A stretch of 63,206 nucleotides of DNA from an uncultured Lactobacillus sp. (lineage in GTDB: Bacteria; Bacillota; Bacilli; Lactobacillales; Lactobacillaceae): assembly GCA_905204935.1 (NCBI GenBank), contig CAJLBJ010000007.1:1-63206 (forward strand). The letters are read 5' to 3'. Numbering within the stretch: position 1 is the first letter of the stretch; each line of letters opens with the position of its first letter. Shown here one piece after another: positions 19,093-28,845 of this stretch. The translations under genes were made by a program, and so were the position numbers. Below the pieces are notes generated by a model. The model did no database searches. It saw nothing but the letters and a program-made list of their open reading frames with translations, and had not been told where the DNA came from.

Positions 19093-21741
19093 ATGGAACA
19101 TTATCAAACCAAAATAGCAGATTTAGCTCAAGAGTACCCCAACCAGTCGTTTGAACAAGGCTTAAGCGACCAGCAAGCCCAACAACGCTTGGCTCAAAAT
19201 GGGCCCAATAAACTGGAAACTAAAACTACCCCTAAATGGATCTTGTTTGTACGCCAGTTTAATAACATGATTACTTATATTTTGCTGCTTGCGATGATTT
19301 TAACGTTAACAATGGGGCATCATACCGATGCAATCGTTATCGCATTAGTTGTCATCATCAATGCCATTATCGGTTATTACCAAGAAGCCAATGCTGCTGA
19401 TGCATTAAGTAAGATTCAACAAATGCTTGCCACCAAAGCTACCGTCTATCGCCAAGATCGACGCTTAGACATCCCAGCCACTGATTTAGTCGTTGGTGAC
19501 GTGGTGTATTTAGAAGCCGGCGATAGCGTACCGGCCGACTTACGCTTGGTAACAACCGCTAATTTGCGGATTCAAGAATCTGCTTTAACAGGCGAAAGCG
19601 ATGCAGTAACCAAGACAACCGCAGAACTCTTAGCCGATAAAGTACCTTTAGCCGAACAAACTAACATGGCCTTTACTTCAACAGCTGTAGCCAACGGTTC
19701 TGGTTTAGGAGTGGTCGTTGCTGTGGGCAAAGACACCCAGATTGGTCAGATTTCAACAGCTATAGCTGAAACCAAACCTAAATTAACCCCGCTAATGCGC
19801 GAAATCAATGGCTTAGGTAAAGGCGTTTCGATTGCTGTTTTGATTGCGGCTGCCTGCTTATTTGTTCTTGGCTTAATCTTTGACACATATTCCGTTTCCG
19901 TTTTGGCTTTGGCCGTGGTAACGATGATTGTGGGTTCCGTGCCTGAAGGATTGCCAGCCACAACTTCGGTTATCTTGGCATTAGGGGTTTCTGACATGGC
20001 TAAAAATAAGAAAACCATTATCAAATCTCTACCAGCCGTTGAAACACTTGGCGCTGTCGATGTGATTGCGACCGATAAAACCGGAACACTAACTAAAAAC
20101 GAGATGACCATGACCGACATCTACACTAAAAAAGACCACCTTACACTTAGTGGTACTGGTTATGAGCCACAAGGTGATTTGTTGGCTGATGGTCACAAAA
20201 CAACTGCTAATCAAACAGTGCAAACGCTCTTACTTTCAGGATACATTGCCAACGATACCGAACTAGTCCAAGAAAATGGTCAGTTTGACATCAACGGTGA
20301 ACCGACTGATGGAGCCTTTTTGACAGCTTATCACAAAGTTTTTGCAACGATGAGCGAACCCGAATATGAAACAATCGACATGTTGCCGTTTGATTCCGAT
20401 TATCGCTATATCGCGCGCTTGGTCAAATTACCAAATCAAACTAAGCCTCAGCTCTTTATCAAAGGTTCTCCTGATAAGTTATTTACGATGGCTAAAAACG
20501 ATCCAACATTTGATGAAAAATATTGGCAACAAAAAGTCGCAGAACTTTCATCTTGTGGCAAACGGGTAGTGGCCGTGGGACAAAAGACCTTAACCTCCCA
20601 TGAAACAACCATTAGTCACGACCTACTTAACACAGGCATCGATTTTCTAGGAATCGTTGGTATCATCGATCCACCTAGAACCGAGGTCATCGAAACTTTA
20701 AAGACGATGAATCAAGCACACGTCGAAGTCAAGATGATTACAGGTGACTCGCCACTCACAGCCAGTGCAATTGGTAAACAACTTGGGTTAGCCCCTGACA
20801 TTAAGGCTATTACCGGGGCGCAATGGGACACTTTGACCCCCGAACAAAAACGTAAAGCCGCCGTTGAAAACCAAATCTTTGCACGAACAACACCGAAAAA
20901 CAAGCTCGAGATCGTTAAAGCTTTGCAACAAAGCGGTAAAGTAACCGCCATGACCGGTGATGGTGTCAACGATGCGCCCGCCCTCAAGGCTGCTGACATT
21001 GGAGTTGCGATGGGAATCAAAGGAACCGACGTAGCTCGTGATGCGGCCGATATGGTCTTGACCGATGATAATTTTGCGACTCTAGGCCAAGCGATCAAGG
21101 AAGGCCGCCGTATCTATGACAACATTAAAAAAAGCATCTTGTTTTTACTACCAACATCTTTTGCAGAAGGCTTAATTATCTTCTTTTCGATTATGTTTAA
21201 TCAACCAATGCCTCTGCAAGCTACTCAGATGCTATGGATTAACATGGTTTCAGCAATTACGATTCAGTTTGCGTTTATCTTTGAACCTGCCGAAGCTGGC
21301 ATCATGCAGCGCCGGCCACGTAAAACCAATCAAGCAATGATGAATCGACATGATGTAATTCAGATGGCTTATGTTTCAGTCTTAATGGCTGTTAGTGCCC
21401 TTTTTTCTTATGAATGGCTCCAAAGCCTAGGCGCCGATGCCAAAACCGCTAGCACGATGATGTTAAATATTATTATCATCAGTAAAATTTTTTACTTGTT
21501 TAATATCCGTACGCCTAAATTGGCTTTTTCAAAAGAATTTTTCGGCAACAAAAAAGCCTTCTATGTCATCTTTGTAATGTTGTTATTGCAACTAATCCTG
21601 ACATATGTACCATTTATGCAAGAAGTCTTTTACACGGAACCTTTGACTTTAAACGAATGGTTAGCTGCAATTTTATGCGGTATGTTTGTTTTAGTAATCA
21701 CTGAAATTGACAAGTTCATTCGTCTAAAAAAACAAGCTTAA
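19093..21741 (+). CDS. Cation-transporting P-type ATPase (type II, PacL-like)
   Basis: This 882-aa membrane pump has an N-terminal cation ATPase domain, the actuator motif TGES (166-169), the phosphorylated Asp328 in DKTGTLT, the nucleotide-domain region with KGSPD, the hinge GDGVNDAPAL and six C-terminal membrane segments. PEGLP in M4 is present as in calcium pumps. In M6, however, the segment LWINMVSAIT lacks the Asp that completes the NxxxD ion site of SERCA, so calcium specificity is not certain. The ribosome site AAGGAGG precedes the ATG. It is a single gene with a terminator. Confidence 0.9.
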   Translation: MEHYQTKIADLAQEYPNQSFEQGLSDQQAQQRLAQNGPNKLETKTTPKWILFVRQFNNMITYILLLAMILTLTMGHHTDAIVIALVVIINAIIGYYQEANAADALSKIQQMLATKATVYRQDRRLDIPATDLVVGDVVYLEAGDSVPADLRLVTTANLRIQESALTGESDAVTKTTAELLADKVPLAEQTNMAFTSTAVANGSGLGVVVAVGKDTQIGQISTAIAETKPKLTPLMREINGLGKGVSIAVLIAAACLFVLGLIFDTYSVSVLALAVVTMIVGSVPEGLPATTSVILALGVSDMAKNKKTIIKSLPAVETLGAVDVIATDKTGTLTKNEMTMTDIYTKKDHLTLSGTGYEPQGDLLADGHKTTANQTVQTLLLSGYIANDTELVQENGQFDINGEPTDGAFLTAYHKVFATMSEPEYETIDMLPFDSDYRYIARLVKLPNQTKPQLFIKGSPDKLFTMAKNDPTFDEKYWQQKVAELSSCGKRVVAVGQKTLTSHETTISHDLLNTGIDFLGIVGIIDPPRTEVIETLKTMNQAHVEVKMITGDSPLTASAIGKQLGLAPDIKAITGAQWDTLTPEQKRKAAVENQIFARTTPKNKLEIVKALQQSGKVTAMTGDGVNDAPALKAADIGVAMGIKGTDVARDAADMVLTDDNFATLGQAIKEGRRIYDNIKKSILFLLPTSFAEGLIIFFSIMFNQPMPLQATQMLWINMVSAITIQFAFIFEPAEAGIMQRRPRKTNQAMMNRHDVIQMAYVSVLMAVSALFSYEWLQSLGADAKTASTMMLNIIIISKIFYLFNIRTPKLAFSKEFFGNKKAFYVIFVMLLLQLILTYVPFMQEVFYTEPLTLNEWLAAILCGMFVLVITEIDKFIRLKKQA

Positions 21742-21745
21742 TCCA

Positions 21746-21786
21746 AAAAAGCCCCAAAGTAGCATTGCGCTAGTTTAGGGCTTTTT
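21746..21786 (+). terminator. Terminator of the P-type ATPase gene
   Basis: AAAAAGCCC and GGGCTTTTT close an interrupted stem. It begins four bases after the stop codon. Confidence 0.88.
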
Positions 21787-21860
21787 GTCTAGCTAAGTTT
21801 GCTTTTTTCTCTTAAGGAAAAGTGCTATGATTAAGATAACTTTTACAGGAGGATAATCGC

Positions 21861-22367
21861 ATGCCAAATATCATGACTTGTCGCCAAACACTCGCTGTTA
21901 CTAGCCATCGCATCTTAGCTAGTGATTTAAATGAACACGAAACCGTCTATGGTGGTCGCTTATTAGAGATGTTAGATGGGACTGCATCAATCTCAGCAAG
22001 TCGCCTAGCTCGCAGCCAAGTAGTCACTGCATCGATGGATCAAACAAACTTTATTGCACCATTTGAATTAAACGATTCATTTTGCATCGAAACTTATGTC
22101 AGCGGTATCGGCAAACGTTCAATCGAAGTCTTTGCCAAAATCATCGGTGAACATCTTAAAAGTGGTGAACGTTTTATCGGACTGACCGCCTTTTTAACCT
22201 TTGTGGCCGAAGAAGAAATAACCTTTACTACCCTTGAAGCGCAGTCAGCCGAAGAAAAGTTTGTTTGCCAAGGTTATCAACAACGCCAACAAGTCCGGAT
22301 GCAAAATTTGCATCGACAACAACAATTTAATCGCCAACTTAGTTTGAAACATCCGTGGGACTTATAA
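21861..22367 (+). CDS. Acyl-CoA thioesterase (BACH/YciA-like hotdog)
   Basis: This 168-aa hotdog-fold enzyme contains HETVYGGRLLEMLDGTA, in which the segment after NEHE and the Asp of LDG are typical of the acyl-CoA hydrolase branch. It would hydrolyse acyl-CoA esters in the cytoplasm; the substrate is unknown. AGGAGG precedes the ATG and the gene is monocistronic. The C-terminus is Gln/Arg-rich (QQRQQVRMQNLHRQQQ), more basic than usual. Confidence 0.85.
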   Translation: MPNIMTCRQTLAVTSHRILASDLNEHETVYGGRLLEMLDGTASISASRLARSQVVTASMDQTNFIAPFELNDSFCIETYVSGIGKRSIEVFAKIIGEHLKSGERFIGLTAFLTFVAEEEITFTTLEAQSAEEKFVCQGYQQRQQVRMQNLHRQQQFNRQLSLKHPWDL

Positions 22368-22373
22368 TTTTTT

Positions 22374-22407
22374 AGGAGTGCTAATCTTACTAGCATTCCT
22401 ATTTTTT
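22374..22407 (+). terminator. Terminator of the thioesterase gene
   Basis: GGAGTGCTA pairs with TAGCATTCC and is followed by TATTTTTT. Confidence 0.82.
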
Positions 22408-22409
22408 AA

Positions 22410-22459
22410 TAACAAAAAAGGATTGCTTTTTTGCATCAAACAGAAAAGCAATCCTTTTT
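22410..22459 (-). terminator. Terminator of the pfl operon
   Basis: AAAAAGGATTGCTTTT (22415-22430) pairs with AAAAGCAATCCTTTTT (22444-22459). It reads as a terminator on the minus strand, 30 bases past pflA. Confidence 0.85.
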
Positions 22460-22489
22460 AATTATTTTATCCAATCAATAGAAATCAGT

Positions 22490-23317
22490 TTATTTAACAA
22501 CCATTCCTGGTTTCCAGGTTAGATATCCTTTGTAATCATCAACATGCAAGAGTTTTTGCGCATTTTCGATACGCTCGGTTGTTGGTGGTTCCACACCTTC
22601 TAAGCGATACTTGATGCCCATTTCTTTGTACTTGCGCACACCCATCGTATGGTATGGCAAGACTTCGACTTTTTGCACGTTTTTTAAAGTCTTGATGAAA
22701 TCACTGGTTTGTTCTAGATACATATCGATATCGGTAATTCCTGGCACCAATACTTGGCGAATCCAAACAGGCTTACCAATATCAGAAAGATACGTACACA
22801 TATCTAAGATATTTTCGTTTGGGAATCCCGTCAATTTTTGATGTTCAGCCGAATTGATATGCTTAATATCAACTAACAAAATATCGGTCACTTCTAAAAG
22901 TTCATTGAACTTGCTAAACCATGGATCACGACGTGTAAATGGCTTACCACACGTATCTAAACAAGTACTGATGCCTAGCTTCTTGCATTTTTTGAACAAT
23001 TCTAAGGCAAAATCAACTTGTAATAAAACTTCACCACCAGACAAGGTAATCCCACCTTGTTCACCCCAGAAACTTTGATATGACAAGGCCTTTTCTAAAA
23101 CCTCATCTGTCGTCATCTTTGTACCGACATTTAGCTTCCATGTATCGGGATTATGACAAAACTTACAACGCATGTGACAACCTTGCATAAACACGACAAA
23201 TCTAATCCCAGGGCCATCAACGGCGCCAAATGTCTCAAACGAATGAATATAACCTTCGACTTGACCATCTCTCATTGGAACCGGATTTAATAGATGTGAC
23301 TCTGCTTGCGTACTCAT
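22490..23317 (-). CDS. pflA: Pyruvate formate-lyase activating enzyme
   Basis: This 275-aa radical-SAM enzyme binds its 4Fe-4S cluster by Cys47, Cys51 and Cys54 (CHMRCKFC) and places the glycyl radical on PflB. GGE and the later SAM-binding segments are in order. I place the start at 23317, 11 bases after GGGAGG; a TTG at 23335 would lie upstream of that site. It follows pflB by 49 bases on the same strand, so both are probably one transcript. Its activity needs low oxygen. Confidence 0.95.
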   Translation of the reverse strand: MSTQAESHLLNPVPMRDGQVEGYIHSFETFGAVDGPGIRFVVFMQGCHMRCKFCHNPDTWKLNVGTKMTTDEVLEKALSYQSFWGEQGGITLSGGEVLLQVDFALELFKKCKKLGISTCLDTCGKPFTRRDPWFSKFNELLEVTDILLVDIKHINSAEHQKLTGFPNENILDMCTYLSDIGKPVWIRQVLVPGITDIDMYLEQTSDFIKTLKNVQKVEVLPYHTMGVRKYKEMGIKYRLEGVEPPTTERIENAQKLLHVDDYKGYLTWKPGMVVK

Positions 23318-23366
23318 AATTCTTAGGCCTCCCAAACTTCCCTTATTGTACTATCACTATAACACA

Positions 23367-25622
23367 TTACATGGAAGTATGGAATGTTCTTGAGATAACG
23401 TCATCTTGTTGTTCTTTAGTCAAATCAGCAAAGTATACGCAGTAACCCGAAACACGAATTGTCAATGTTGGGTATTTTTCTGGATGAGCTTGAGCATCTA
23501 ACAATGTTTCACGATTGAAGACATTGATATTTAAATGATGACCTTCATTTCTCATATAACCACTAATCATGTTTACCAAAGTATCAACTTGTGATTCTTC
23601 GTCATGACCAAGTGTTGTTGGTGTTACAGCGAAGGTATTTGAAATACCATCTGTTGCGTATTTGTATGGTAATTTAGATACTGAAAGCAATGATGCCAAA
23701 GCACCGCTTGTATCTGCGCCATAAGCTGGGTTAGCACCTGGTGCAAATGGTTCACCAGCTTTACGTCCGTTAGGTGTTGTACCTGTATTCTTACCATAAA
23801 CCACGTTAGATGTAATCGTCAAAACAGATGTTGATAACTTAGCATTGCGATATAGATGATGTTTGTTCATCTTAGTATATAATGCTTTAACTAACCACTT
23901 ACCAATTTCATCTGCACGATCATCATTGTTACCATAACGTGGGAAGTCATTTTCAGCCACAAAATCAACTGCCATGCCATCTTCATCACGGATAACTTTA
24001 ACATGACCATACTTGATAGCAGAAATTGAGTCGGTAGCTACTGAAAAACCAGAGATACCAGTAGCAAATGTCCGGTTCAAACGGGTGTCTTTCAAAGCTA
24101 ATTGAGCTGATTCATAGTAGTATTTATCATGCATATAGTGGATAACATTTAAGGCGTTAACATAAACATCTGCTAACCATTCCAACATATCATCAAATTT
24201 CTTCATAAATTCATCATAATCGATGTATTCGGACTTAATTGGTTCATAAGCAGGACCAACTTGTTGCTTAGTCATTTCATCTTTACCACCGTTGATGGTA
24301 TAAAGAACGGTCTTAGCCAAGTTAGCACGTGCCCCAAAGTATTGAATACCATCAGCAATTGGTTGTGCAGATACACAACATGCAATACCATAGTAATCTG
24401 TACCCCATGTTTTGACCATCAAATCATCGTTTTCATATTGAATAGTTGAACTTTCAATCGAAACACTTGCTGCATAGCGTTTGAATGCTTCAGGCAAGTT
24501 TTCTGACCAAAGTAAAGTAATGTTTGGTTCTGGTGCAGAACCCATGTTATGCAAGGTGTTTAAGAAACGATAAGCCGTCTTAGTTACATGATGACGACCA
24601 TCAAGTCCCATACCTGCTAATGATAAGGTTGCCCAAATTGGGTTACCAGAGAATAATGAGTCATATTCTGGTGTCCGGATAAAGGAAACCATCCTTAATT
24701 TCATTGTAAAATGATCAACTAATTCTTGTGCTTGTTCTTCTGTCAAAAGACCACGTTCGATATCACGTTGAATATAAATATCGATAAAGGAGTCTACACG
24801 ACCAATTGACATAGCAGCCCCATTTTGTTGTTTGATAGAAGCCAAGTAACCAAAGTATAACCATTGAATAGCTTCTTTAGCTGTAGTAGCTGGTTTAGAA
24901 ATATCAAAACCATAAGATGCTGCCATTTGCTTGATTTGATGTAATGCACGAATTTGATCGGTAATCTCTTCACGCATTTGGATGACATCATTTGTCATTT
25001 GGCCATCGCCATAGTTTTCAAGGTCTTGTTGTTTTGCTTCAATCAAGCGATCAATTCCGTAAAGAGCGATACGTGGGAAATCAGCTACTAAACGACCACG
25101 TCCATATGCATCTGGCAAACCAGTTACAATCTTGTTGTGACGTGCATGGCGAATATTAGCATCATATGCATCAAAGACACCTTGGTTATGTGTCTTAGTT
25201 AATTCTGAAAAGATTCGATCGGTTTCAGGATCGATTTGTAAGCCATGAGCTGCCAAAGCGTCCTTAGCCATTCTGATACCACCATAAGGCATCAAAGCCT
25301 TCTTAAGTGGCTTGTCTGTTTGTAAACCAACAATTTGTTCTAAGTCTTTATCTAAGTAACCTGGAGCATGCGAAGTAATACTTGAAACAACCTTTGTATC
25401 TGCTTCAAGCACACCACCAGCCGCACGTTCTTTTAATTTTAAATCAAGTAATTTGTCGTTTAATTTTGTTGTAGCTTGTGTAGGTCCTTGCAAGAAAGAT
25501 TCATCGCCATCGTATGGTGTGATATTTTGTTGGATGAAATCACGCACATCGATTTCTGATTGCCAATCACCTTTCTTGAATCCATCCCAAGCAGCAAACG
25601 TCTTTTCTTCCATGTTTAACAT
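23367..25622 (-). CDS. pflB: Formate acetyltransferase (pyruvate formate-lyase)
   Basis: This 751-aa glycyl-radical enzyme splits pyruvate with CoA into acetyl-CoA and formate. The adjacent catalytic cysteines are Cys415-Cys416 (IACCVSA), and the radical glycine is Gly726 in RVSGYCVYF. The start at 25622 follows AAGGAGG by 9 bases; a longer reading to 25658 would include that site. Together with the pdh operon, the cell can make acetyl-CoA both with and without oxygen. A -10 box (25684-25689) and a weak cre-like sequence lie upstream. Confidence 0.96.
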   Translation of the reverse strand: MLNMEEKTFAAWDGFKKGDWQSEIDVRDFIQQNITPYDGDESFLQGPTQATTKLNDKLLDLKLKERAAGGVLEADTKVVSSITSHAPGYLDKDLEQIVGLQTDKPLKKALMPYGGIRMAKDALAAHGLQIDPETDRIFSELTKTHNQGVFDAYDANIRHARHNKIVTGLPDAYGRGRLVADFPRIALYGIDRLIEAKQQDLENYGDGQMTNDVIQMREEITDQIRALHQIKQMAASYGFDISKPATTAKEAIQWLYFGYLASIKQQNGAAMSIGRVDSFIDIYIQRDIERGLLTEEQAQELVDHFTMKLRMVSFIRTPEYDSLFSGNPIWATLSLAGMGLDGRHHVTKTAYRFLNTLHNMGSAPEPNITLLWSENLPEAFKRYAASVSIESSTIQYENDDLMVKTWGTDYYGIACCVSAQPIADGIQYFGARANLAKTVLYTINGGKDEMTKQQVGPAYEPIKSEYIDYDEFMKKFDDMLEWLADVYVNALNVIHYMHDKYYYESAQLALKDTRLNRTFATGISGFSVATDSISAIKYGHVKVIRDEDGMAVDFVAENDFPRYGNNDDRADEIGKWLVKALYTKMNKHHLYRNAKLSTSVLTITSNVVYGKNTGTTPNGRKAGEPFAPGANPAYGADTSGALASLLSVSKLPYKYATDGISNTFAVTPTTLGHDEESQVDTLVNMISGYMRNEGHHLNINVFNRETLLDAQAHPEKYPTLTIRVSGYCVYFADLTKEQQDDVISRTFHTSM

Positions 25623-25966
25623 AATAAATTTGACCTCCTTAGGTACTGTAGAAAACAAAATCTATAAAACGCTTTCTTCACTTATTATAGTAAACCCATT
25701 CAAAAAAAATTTCAATAAAGAAATATGCACCAAATTGCATTAATAACGATAAATCGCGCACGACGTTTTTATATTTATTAATCTTCTAAATACAGGTATT
25801 AAACCCTTTAATTGCGCTAAAAAACTTTTTACTTCAAGCCTCTTTTATTAGATATTTTCTTCACAAACCCAATAGGTATAGCTCTCTTTTTATACAAAAA
25901 TCGACATTTTTTGCATAACTAAACACAATAAACTTAAATGATACAAAATCTCAAAAGTGTCTTATT
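25623..25966. promoter_or_regulatory. pfl control region and AT-rich gap
   Basis: On the minus strand TATAAT (25684-25689) is a good -10 box, with no strong -35 at standard distance. GAAAGCGTTTTAT (about 25661-25675) resembles a cre box, with mismatches at its ends, and would lie at the transcript start. Bases 25740-25966 are AT-rich and I see nothing in them. Confidence 0.45.
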
Positions 25967-26113
25967 TCACGTTTTTTCTATCTGTTCTTCAAAAACCTGT
26001 CCTCTTTTTTGAGCAAAATCTACTAAAAAGTGTAGTGCTTCTTCATAACTACAATGTTTTTCCGTCATAACTTTTTGAATCCAAAAGCTTAAGTCTTCCT
26101 TAATTAACCCCAT
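25967..26113 (-). CDS. Small hypothetical protein (48 aa)
   Basis: This 48-aa acidic helical protein starts MGLIKEDLSFWIQKVM and contains SYEEALHFLVDFAQKRG. I place the start at 26113 because AGGAGAGGT lies 8 bases before it. A longer reading from 26155 has no ribosome site. There is no signal peptide or membrane segment. The function is not recognised; it is a free-standing gene between pfl and purA. Confidence 0.55.
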   Translation of the reverse strand: MGLIKEDLSFWIQKVMTEKHCSYEEALHFLVDFAQKRGQVFEEQIEKT

Positions 26114-26273
26114 TTTGCTACCTCTCCTGTCATTTTTAAACTCTACTGCTTTCATTGTAGCTCATCTGAGCTTAGGTTGTTGCCCCGATTTTAAAAAATA
26201 AACGATAAAACGCACAAATAACATCGATAACATTTAAATAATCTTGTATATAATCAAAAAACAATCATAAATA

Positions 26274-26315
26274 TGCAAAAAAACAACCACTGCTGACTAG
26301 CAACAGTGGTTGTTT
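26274..26315 (-). terminator. Terminator of purA
   Basis: AAACAACCACTG (26281-26292) pairs with CAGTGGTTGTTT (26304-26315). The minus strand continues with a T-run. Confidence 0.88.
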
Positions 26316-26333
26316 GTAAATTAATCTCAATAA

Positions 26334-27632
26334 TTAAATATGTGCCCACACATTTTCTAAAACGTTGGTTTGTTGACGATCTGGACCAACAGAGAAAGTT
26401 GAAACTTTAACACCTACTAAATCTTGGATACGATGAATATAGTTACGTGCATTTTCTGGTAAGTCTTCTAATGTCTTGCATTGCGTGATATCTTCGCTCC
26501 AGCCAGGAAGTGTTTCGTAAATTGGCTTGCATGCTGCTAAGTCCTTTAACCCTGCTGGATAATGATAAATCTTTTCACCATTTAATTCATAGGCTGTACA
26601 GATCTTGATTTCATCTAAACCGGTTAAAACATCTAAACAGTTTAAGCAAAGGTTAGTCAAACCTGATACACGTTTGGAATGACGCATCACAACACTATCA
26701 AACCAGCCGATACGACGTGGACGCTTGGTTACCGTACCATATTCATGACCAACTTCACGAATACGATCACCAATTTCATCAAACAATTCAGTTGGGAATG
26801 GACCATCACCAACACGTGAAGTATAAGCTTTACATACACCTACAACTTTATCGATTTTAGCTGGTCCAATACCATTACCAATTGTTACCCCACCAGCAAC
26901 TGGGTTAGAAGACGTTACAAACGGATAGGTACCATGATCGATATCTAACATGTTACCTTGTGCTCCTTCAAATAAAACACGTTTTCCTGCATCCAATGCA
27001 TCATTTAAAACAACAGACGTATCGGTTACATATTGTTTAAATTCTTGACCGTAAGCATAGTATTCTTCAAAGATTTCTTCAAATTTTAATGGTTCTCCAT
27101 CGTAATCATAAAGTTTTTCAAATAAACGATTCTTTTCTTCTAAGTTACGACGTAATTTTTCTGCAAAAGTATCTTTATCTAATAAATCGGCAATTCGGAT
27201 CCCAACGCGTGCAGCTTTATCCATATAGCAAGGCCCGATCCCTTTATTAGTTGTACCAATCTTGTTATCTTTTTTAGATTTTTCTTGCAAGCCATCCAAT
27301 ACAATATGATATGGCAAGATAACATGGGCACGATCAGACACGCGTAAGTTGGCGGTTGAAATGCCACTTTCATTTAAATATTGCAACTCAGCAACCAAAG
27401 ATTTAGGATTAACTACAACCCCGTTACCAATCACACTAATCTTATCAGAATAAAAAATTCCTGATGGGATTAAACGCAACTTATAAGTTTCACCGTCAAA
27501 TACGATAGTATGACCAGCGTTGTCGCCCCCTTGATAACGTGCGATTACTTCTGCGTCTTGACTTAAAAAGTCTGTAATCTTACCCTTTCCTTCGTCGCCC
27601 CATTGGCTACCTACAATAACTACTGATGACAT
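26334..27632 (-). CDS. purA: Adenylosuccinate synthetase
   Basis: This 432-aa enzyme joins IMP and aspartate with GTP, the first step from IMP to AMP. The N-terminal [11 protein letters not shown] (7-17) holds the catalytic Asp and P-loop, and the IMP and GTP sites follow ([22 protein letters not shown]). I place the start at 27632, behind GAGGTG; the upstream reading to 27659 begins before that site. It stands alone. In lactobacilli this gene is often found near the replication origin, which would agree with the parS-like sites in this window. Confidence 0.96.
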   Translation of the reverse strand: MSSVVIVGSQWGDEGKGKITDFLSQDAEVIARYQGGDNAGHTIVFDGETYKLRLIPSGIFYSDKISVIGNGVVVNPKSLVAELQYLNESGISTANLRVSDRAHVILPYHIVLDGLQEKSKKDNKIGTTNKGIGPCYMDKAARVGIRIADLLDKDTFAEKLRRNLEEKNRLFEKLYDYDGEPLKFEEIFEEYYAYGQEFKQYVTDTSVVLNDALDAGKRVLFEGAQGNMLDIDHGTYPFVTSSNPVAGGVTIGNGIGPAKIDKVVGVCKAYTSRVGDGPFPTELFDEIGDRIREVGHEYGTVTKRPRRIGWFDSVVMRHSKRVSGLTNLCLNCLDVLTGLDEIKICTAYELNGEKIYHYPAGLKDLAACKPIYETLPGWSEDITQCKTLEDLPENARNYIHRIQDLVGVKVSTFSVGPDRQQTNVLENVWAHI

Positions 27633-27817
27633 CTCATTCACCTCATTAAATTTCTGCATGCTTTTTTGTGTGTCTTAAAATTTCACACACACCTTGATAA
27701 TTGTAGCAAATCCAAGGTCGATATTCAAGCAAAAGACGAATATTATCCCAACAAATATACAAGTTTAAAAATATAAACGAACGATCCTGTTTAAAAAACA
27801 AACATTTCGCCCATTTT

Positions 27818-28126
27818 CTAATTCCAAGGATCGTATTTTTTAAATGGCCACCAGCTTCGTTGACGCGCTAATTCTTCCATTGCTTTGAGTGTATTAAAGG
27901 CTTCATTCCCAATGGTAATCTTTTCTTTTAAGACTACATCATAAACACCTTTAACGAACTTTTCCATAATAACTTGTGGCGCAATTTGGCGTTCTTTCAA
28001 AGCTTGTTGGGCCTGATTTAAGAAAATGTCAATCTTAATATTTGACGGTTGATACTGCTTTTTAAAGACTTCCACAAGCTGATTAGCTTTGGTAGCAATC
28101 TCTTTATTTGATTTAATCTTAAACAT
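27818..28126 (-). CDS. Small helical protein, possible bacteriocin immunity protein
   Basis: This 102-aa protein has no signal peptide, is Lys-rich in the first half and strongly helical throughout (QALKERQIAPQVIMEKFV), and ends in an aromatic tail (SWWPFKKYDPW). Length, helix content and C-terminal tail resemble the pediocin-like immunity proteins (EntA immunity family), but no bacteriocin gene is adjacent and the likeness is weak. GGGGTAG precedes the ATG. It is a single gene. Treat the function as unknown. Confidence 0.5.
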   Translation of the reverse strand: MFKIKSNKEIATKANQLVEVFKKQYQPSNIKIDIFLNQAQQALKERQIAPQVIMEKFVKGVYDVVLKEKITIGNEAFNTLKAMEELARQRSWWPFKKYDPWN

Positions 28127-28314
28127 GCTATCTACCCCTTCATTTCTTCCTAGAAATTATTATCGCACAACTTTGAAAGCGAAATCAAATACAACCACAT
28201 TTTAAATATAATAAATTTTAATATACACACCTCTATTACGACTTCACACACCCTATGGCCATGGCTAAAACTATGCTAAAATAAAGATAATTAATCTAAC
28301 TACGAGGTAATAAT

Positions 28315-28812
28315 ATGCAAACAAAAGAAGAATGGATCAAAGCACTTGATTTACAACCACATCCGGAAGGTGGTTACTTCAAAGAAATGCTACAATCTCC
28401 ACTTCATACAACCGCTTTGGACGGTCAACAAAAACCCCTGTACAGTAGTATTTATTTCATGTTGACACCCGAAAGCCCTTCACATTTTCATCAATTAACT
28501 TCCGATGAGGTTTGGTATTACCATGCTGGTGCAGTCTTAACAGTTCATGTCATCAGTCCTGATGGGCAATATTATCAATATAACCTGGGAAATAATCCCG
28601 CCAAAGGTCAAGTCTTACAAGCTCTCGTCCCTGCTGGTAGTATCTTTGGATCAACTGTTGAACATGGGTTTGCGGTCGTTAGCTGTATGGTCTCACCAGC
28701 TTTTAGCTATGAAGATTTTAAATTGTTTGATCAATCAACCTTGCTGGCTAAGTTTCCACAGCACAAAGCCATCATTAACCGGCTTGCTTATAAAAAAATT
28801 CCTCTTCAATAA
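28315..28812 (+). CDS. Cupin-fold protein, DUF985 family
   Basis: This 165-aa single-domain cupin has the family start LQPHPEGGYFKE, then TPESPSHFHQLTSDEVWYYHAG, whose His and Glu would bind a metal, and HGFAVVSCMVSPAF near the end. The catalytic function of this family is not established; some members are treated as sugar-nucleotide-epimerase-like. Single gene with AGGTAA upstream and a shared terminator with clpL. Confidence 0.85.
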   Translation: MQTKEEWIKALDLQPHPEGGYFKEMLQSPLHTTALDGQQKPLYSSIYFMLTPESPSHFHQLTSDEVWYYHAGAVLTVHVISPDGQYYQYNLGNNPAKGQVLQALVPAGSIFGSTVEHGFAVVSCMVSPAFSYEDFKLFDQSTLLAKFPQHKAIINRLAYKKIPLQ

Positions 28813-28813
28813 T

Positions 28814-28845
28814 AAAAAAGGCCCTGTAATTACAGGACCTTTTTA
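28814..28845. terminator. Bidirectional terminator, cupin gene / clpL
   Basis: An interrupted palindrome with AAAAAAGG at one end and CCTTTTT at the other serves both converging genes. Confidence 0.85.
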
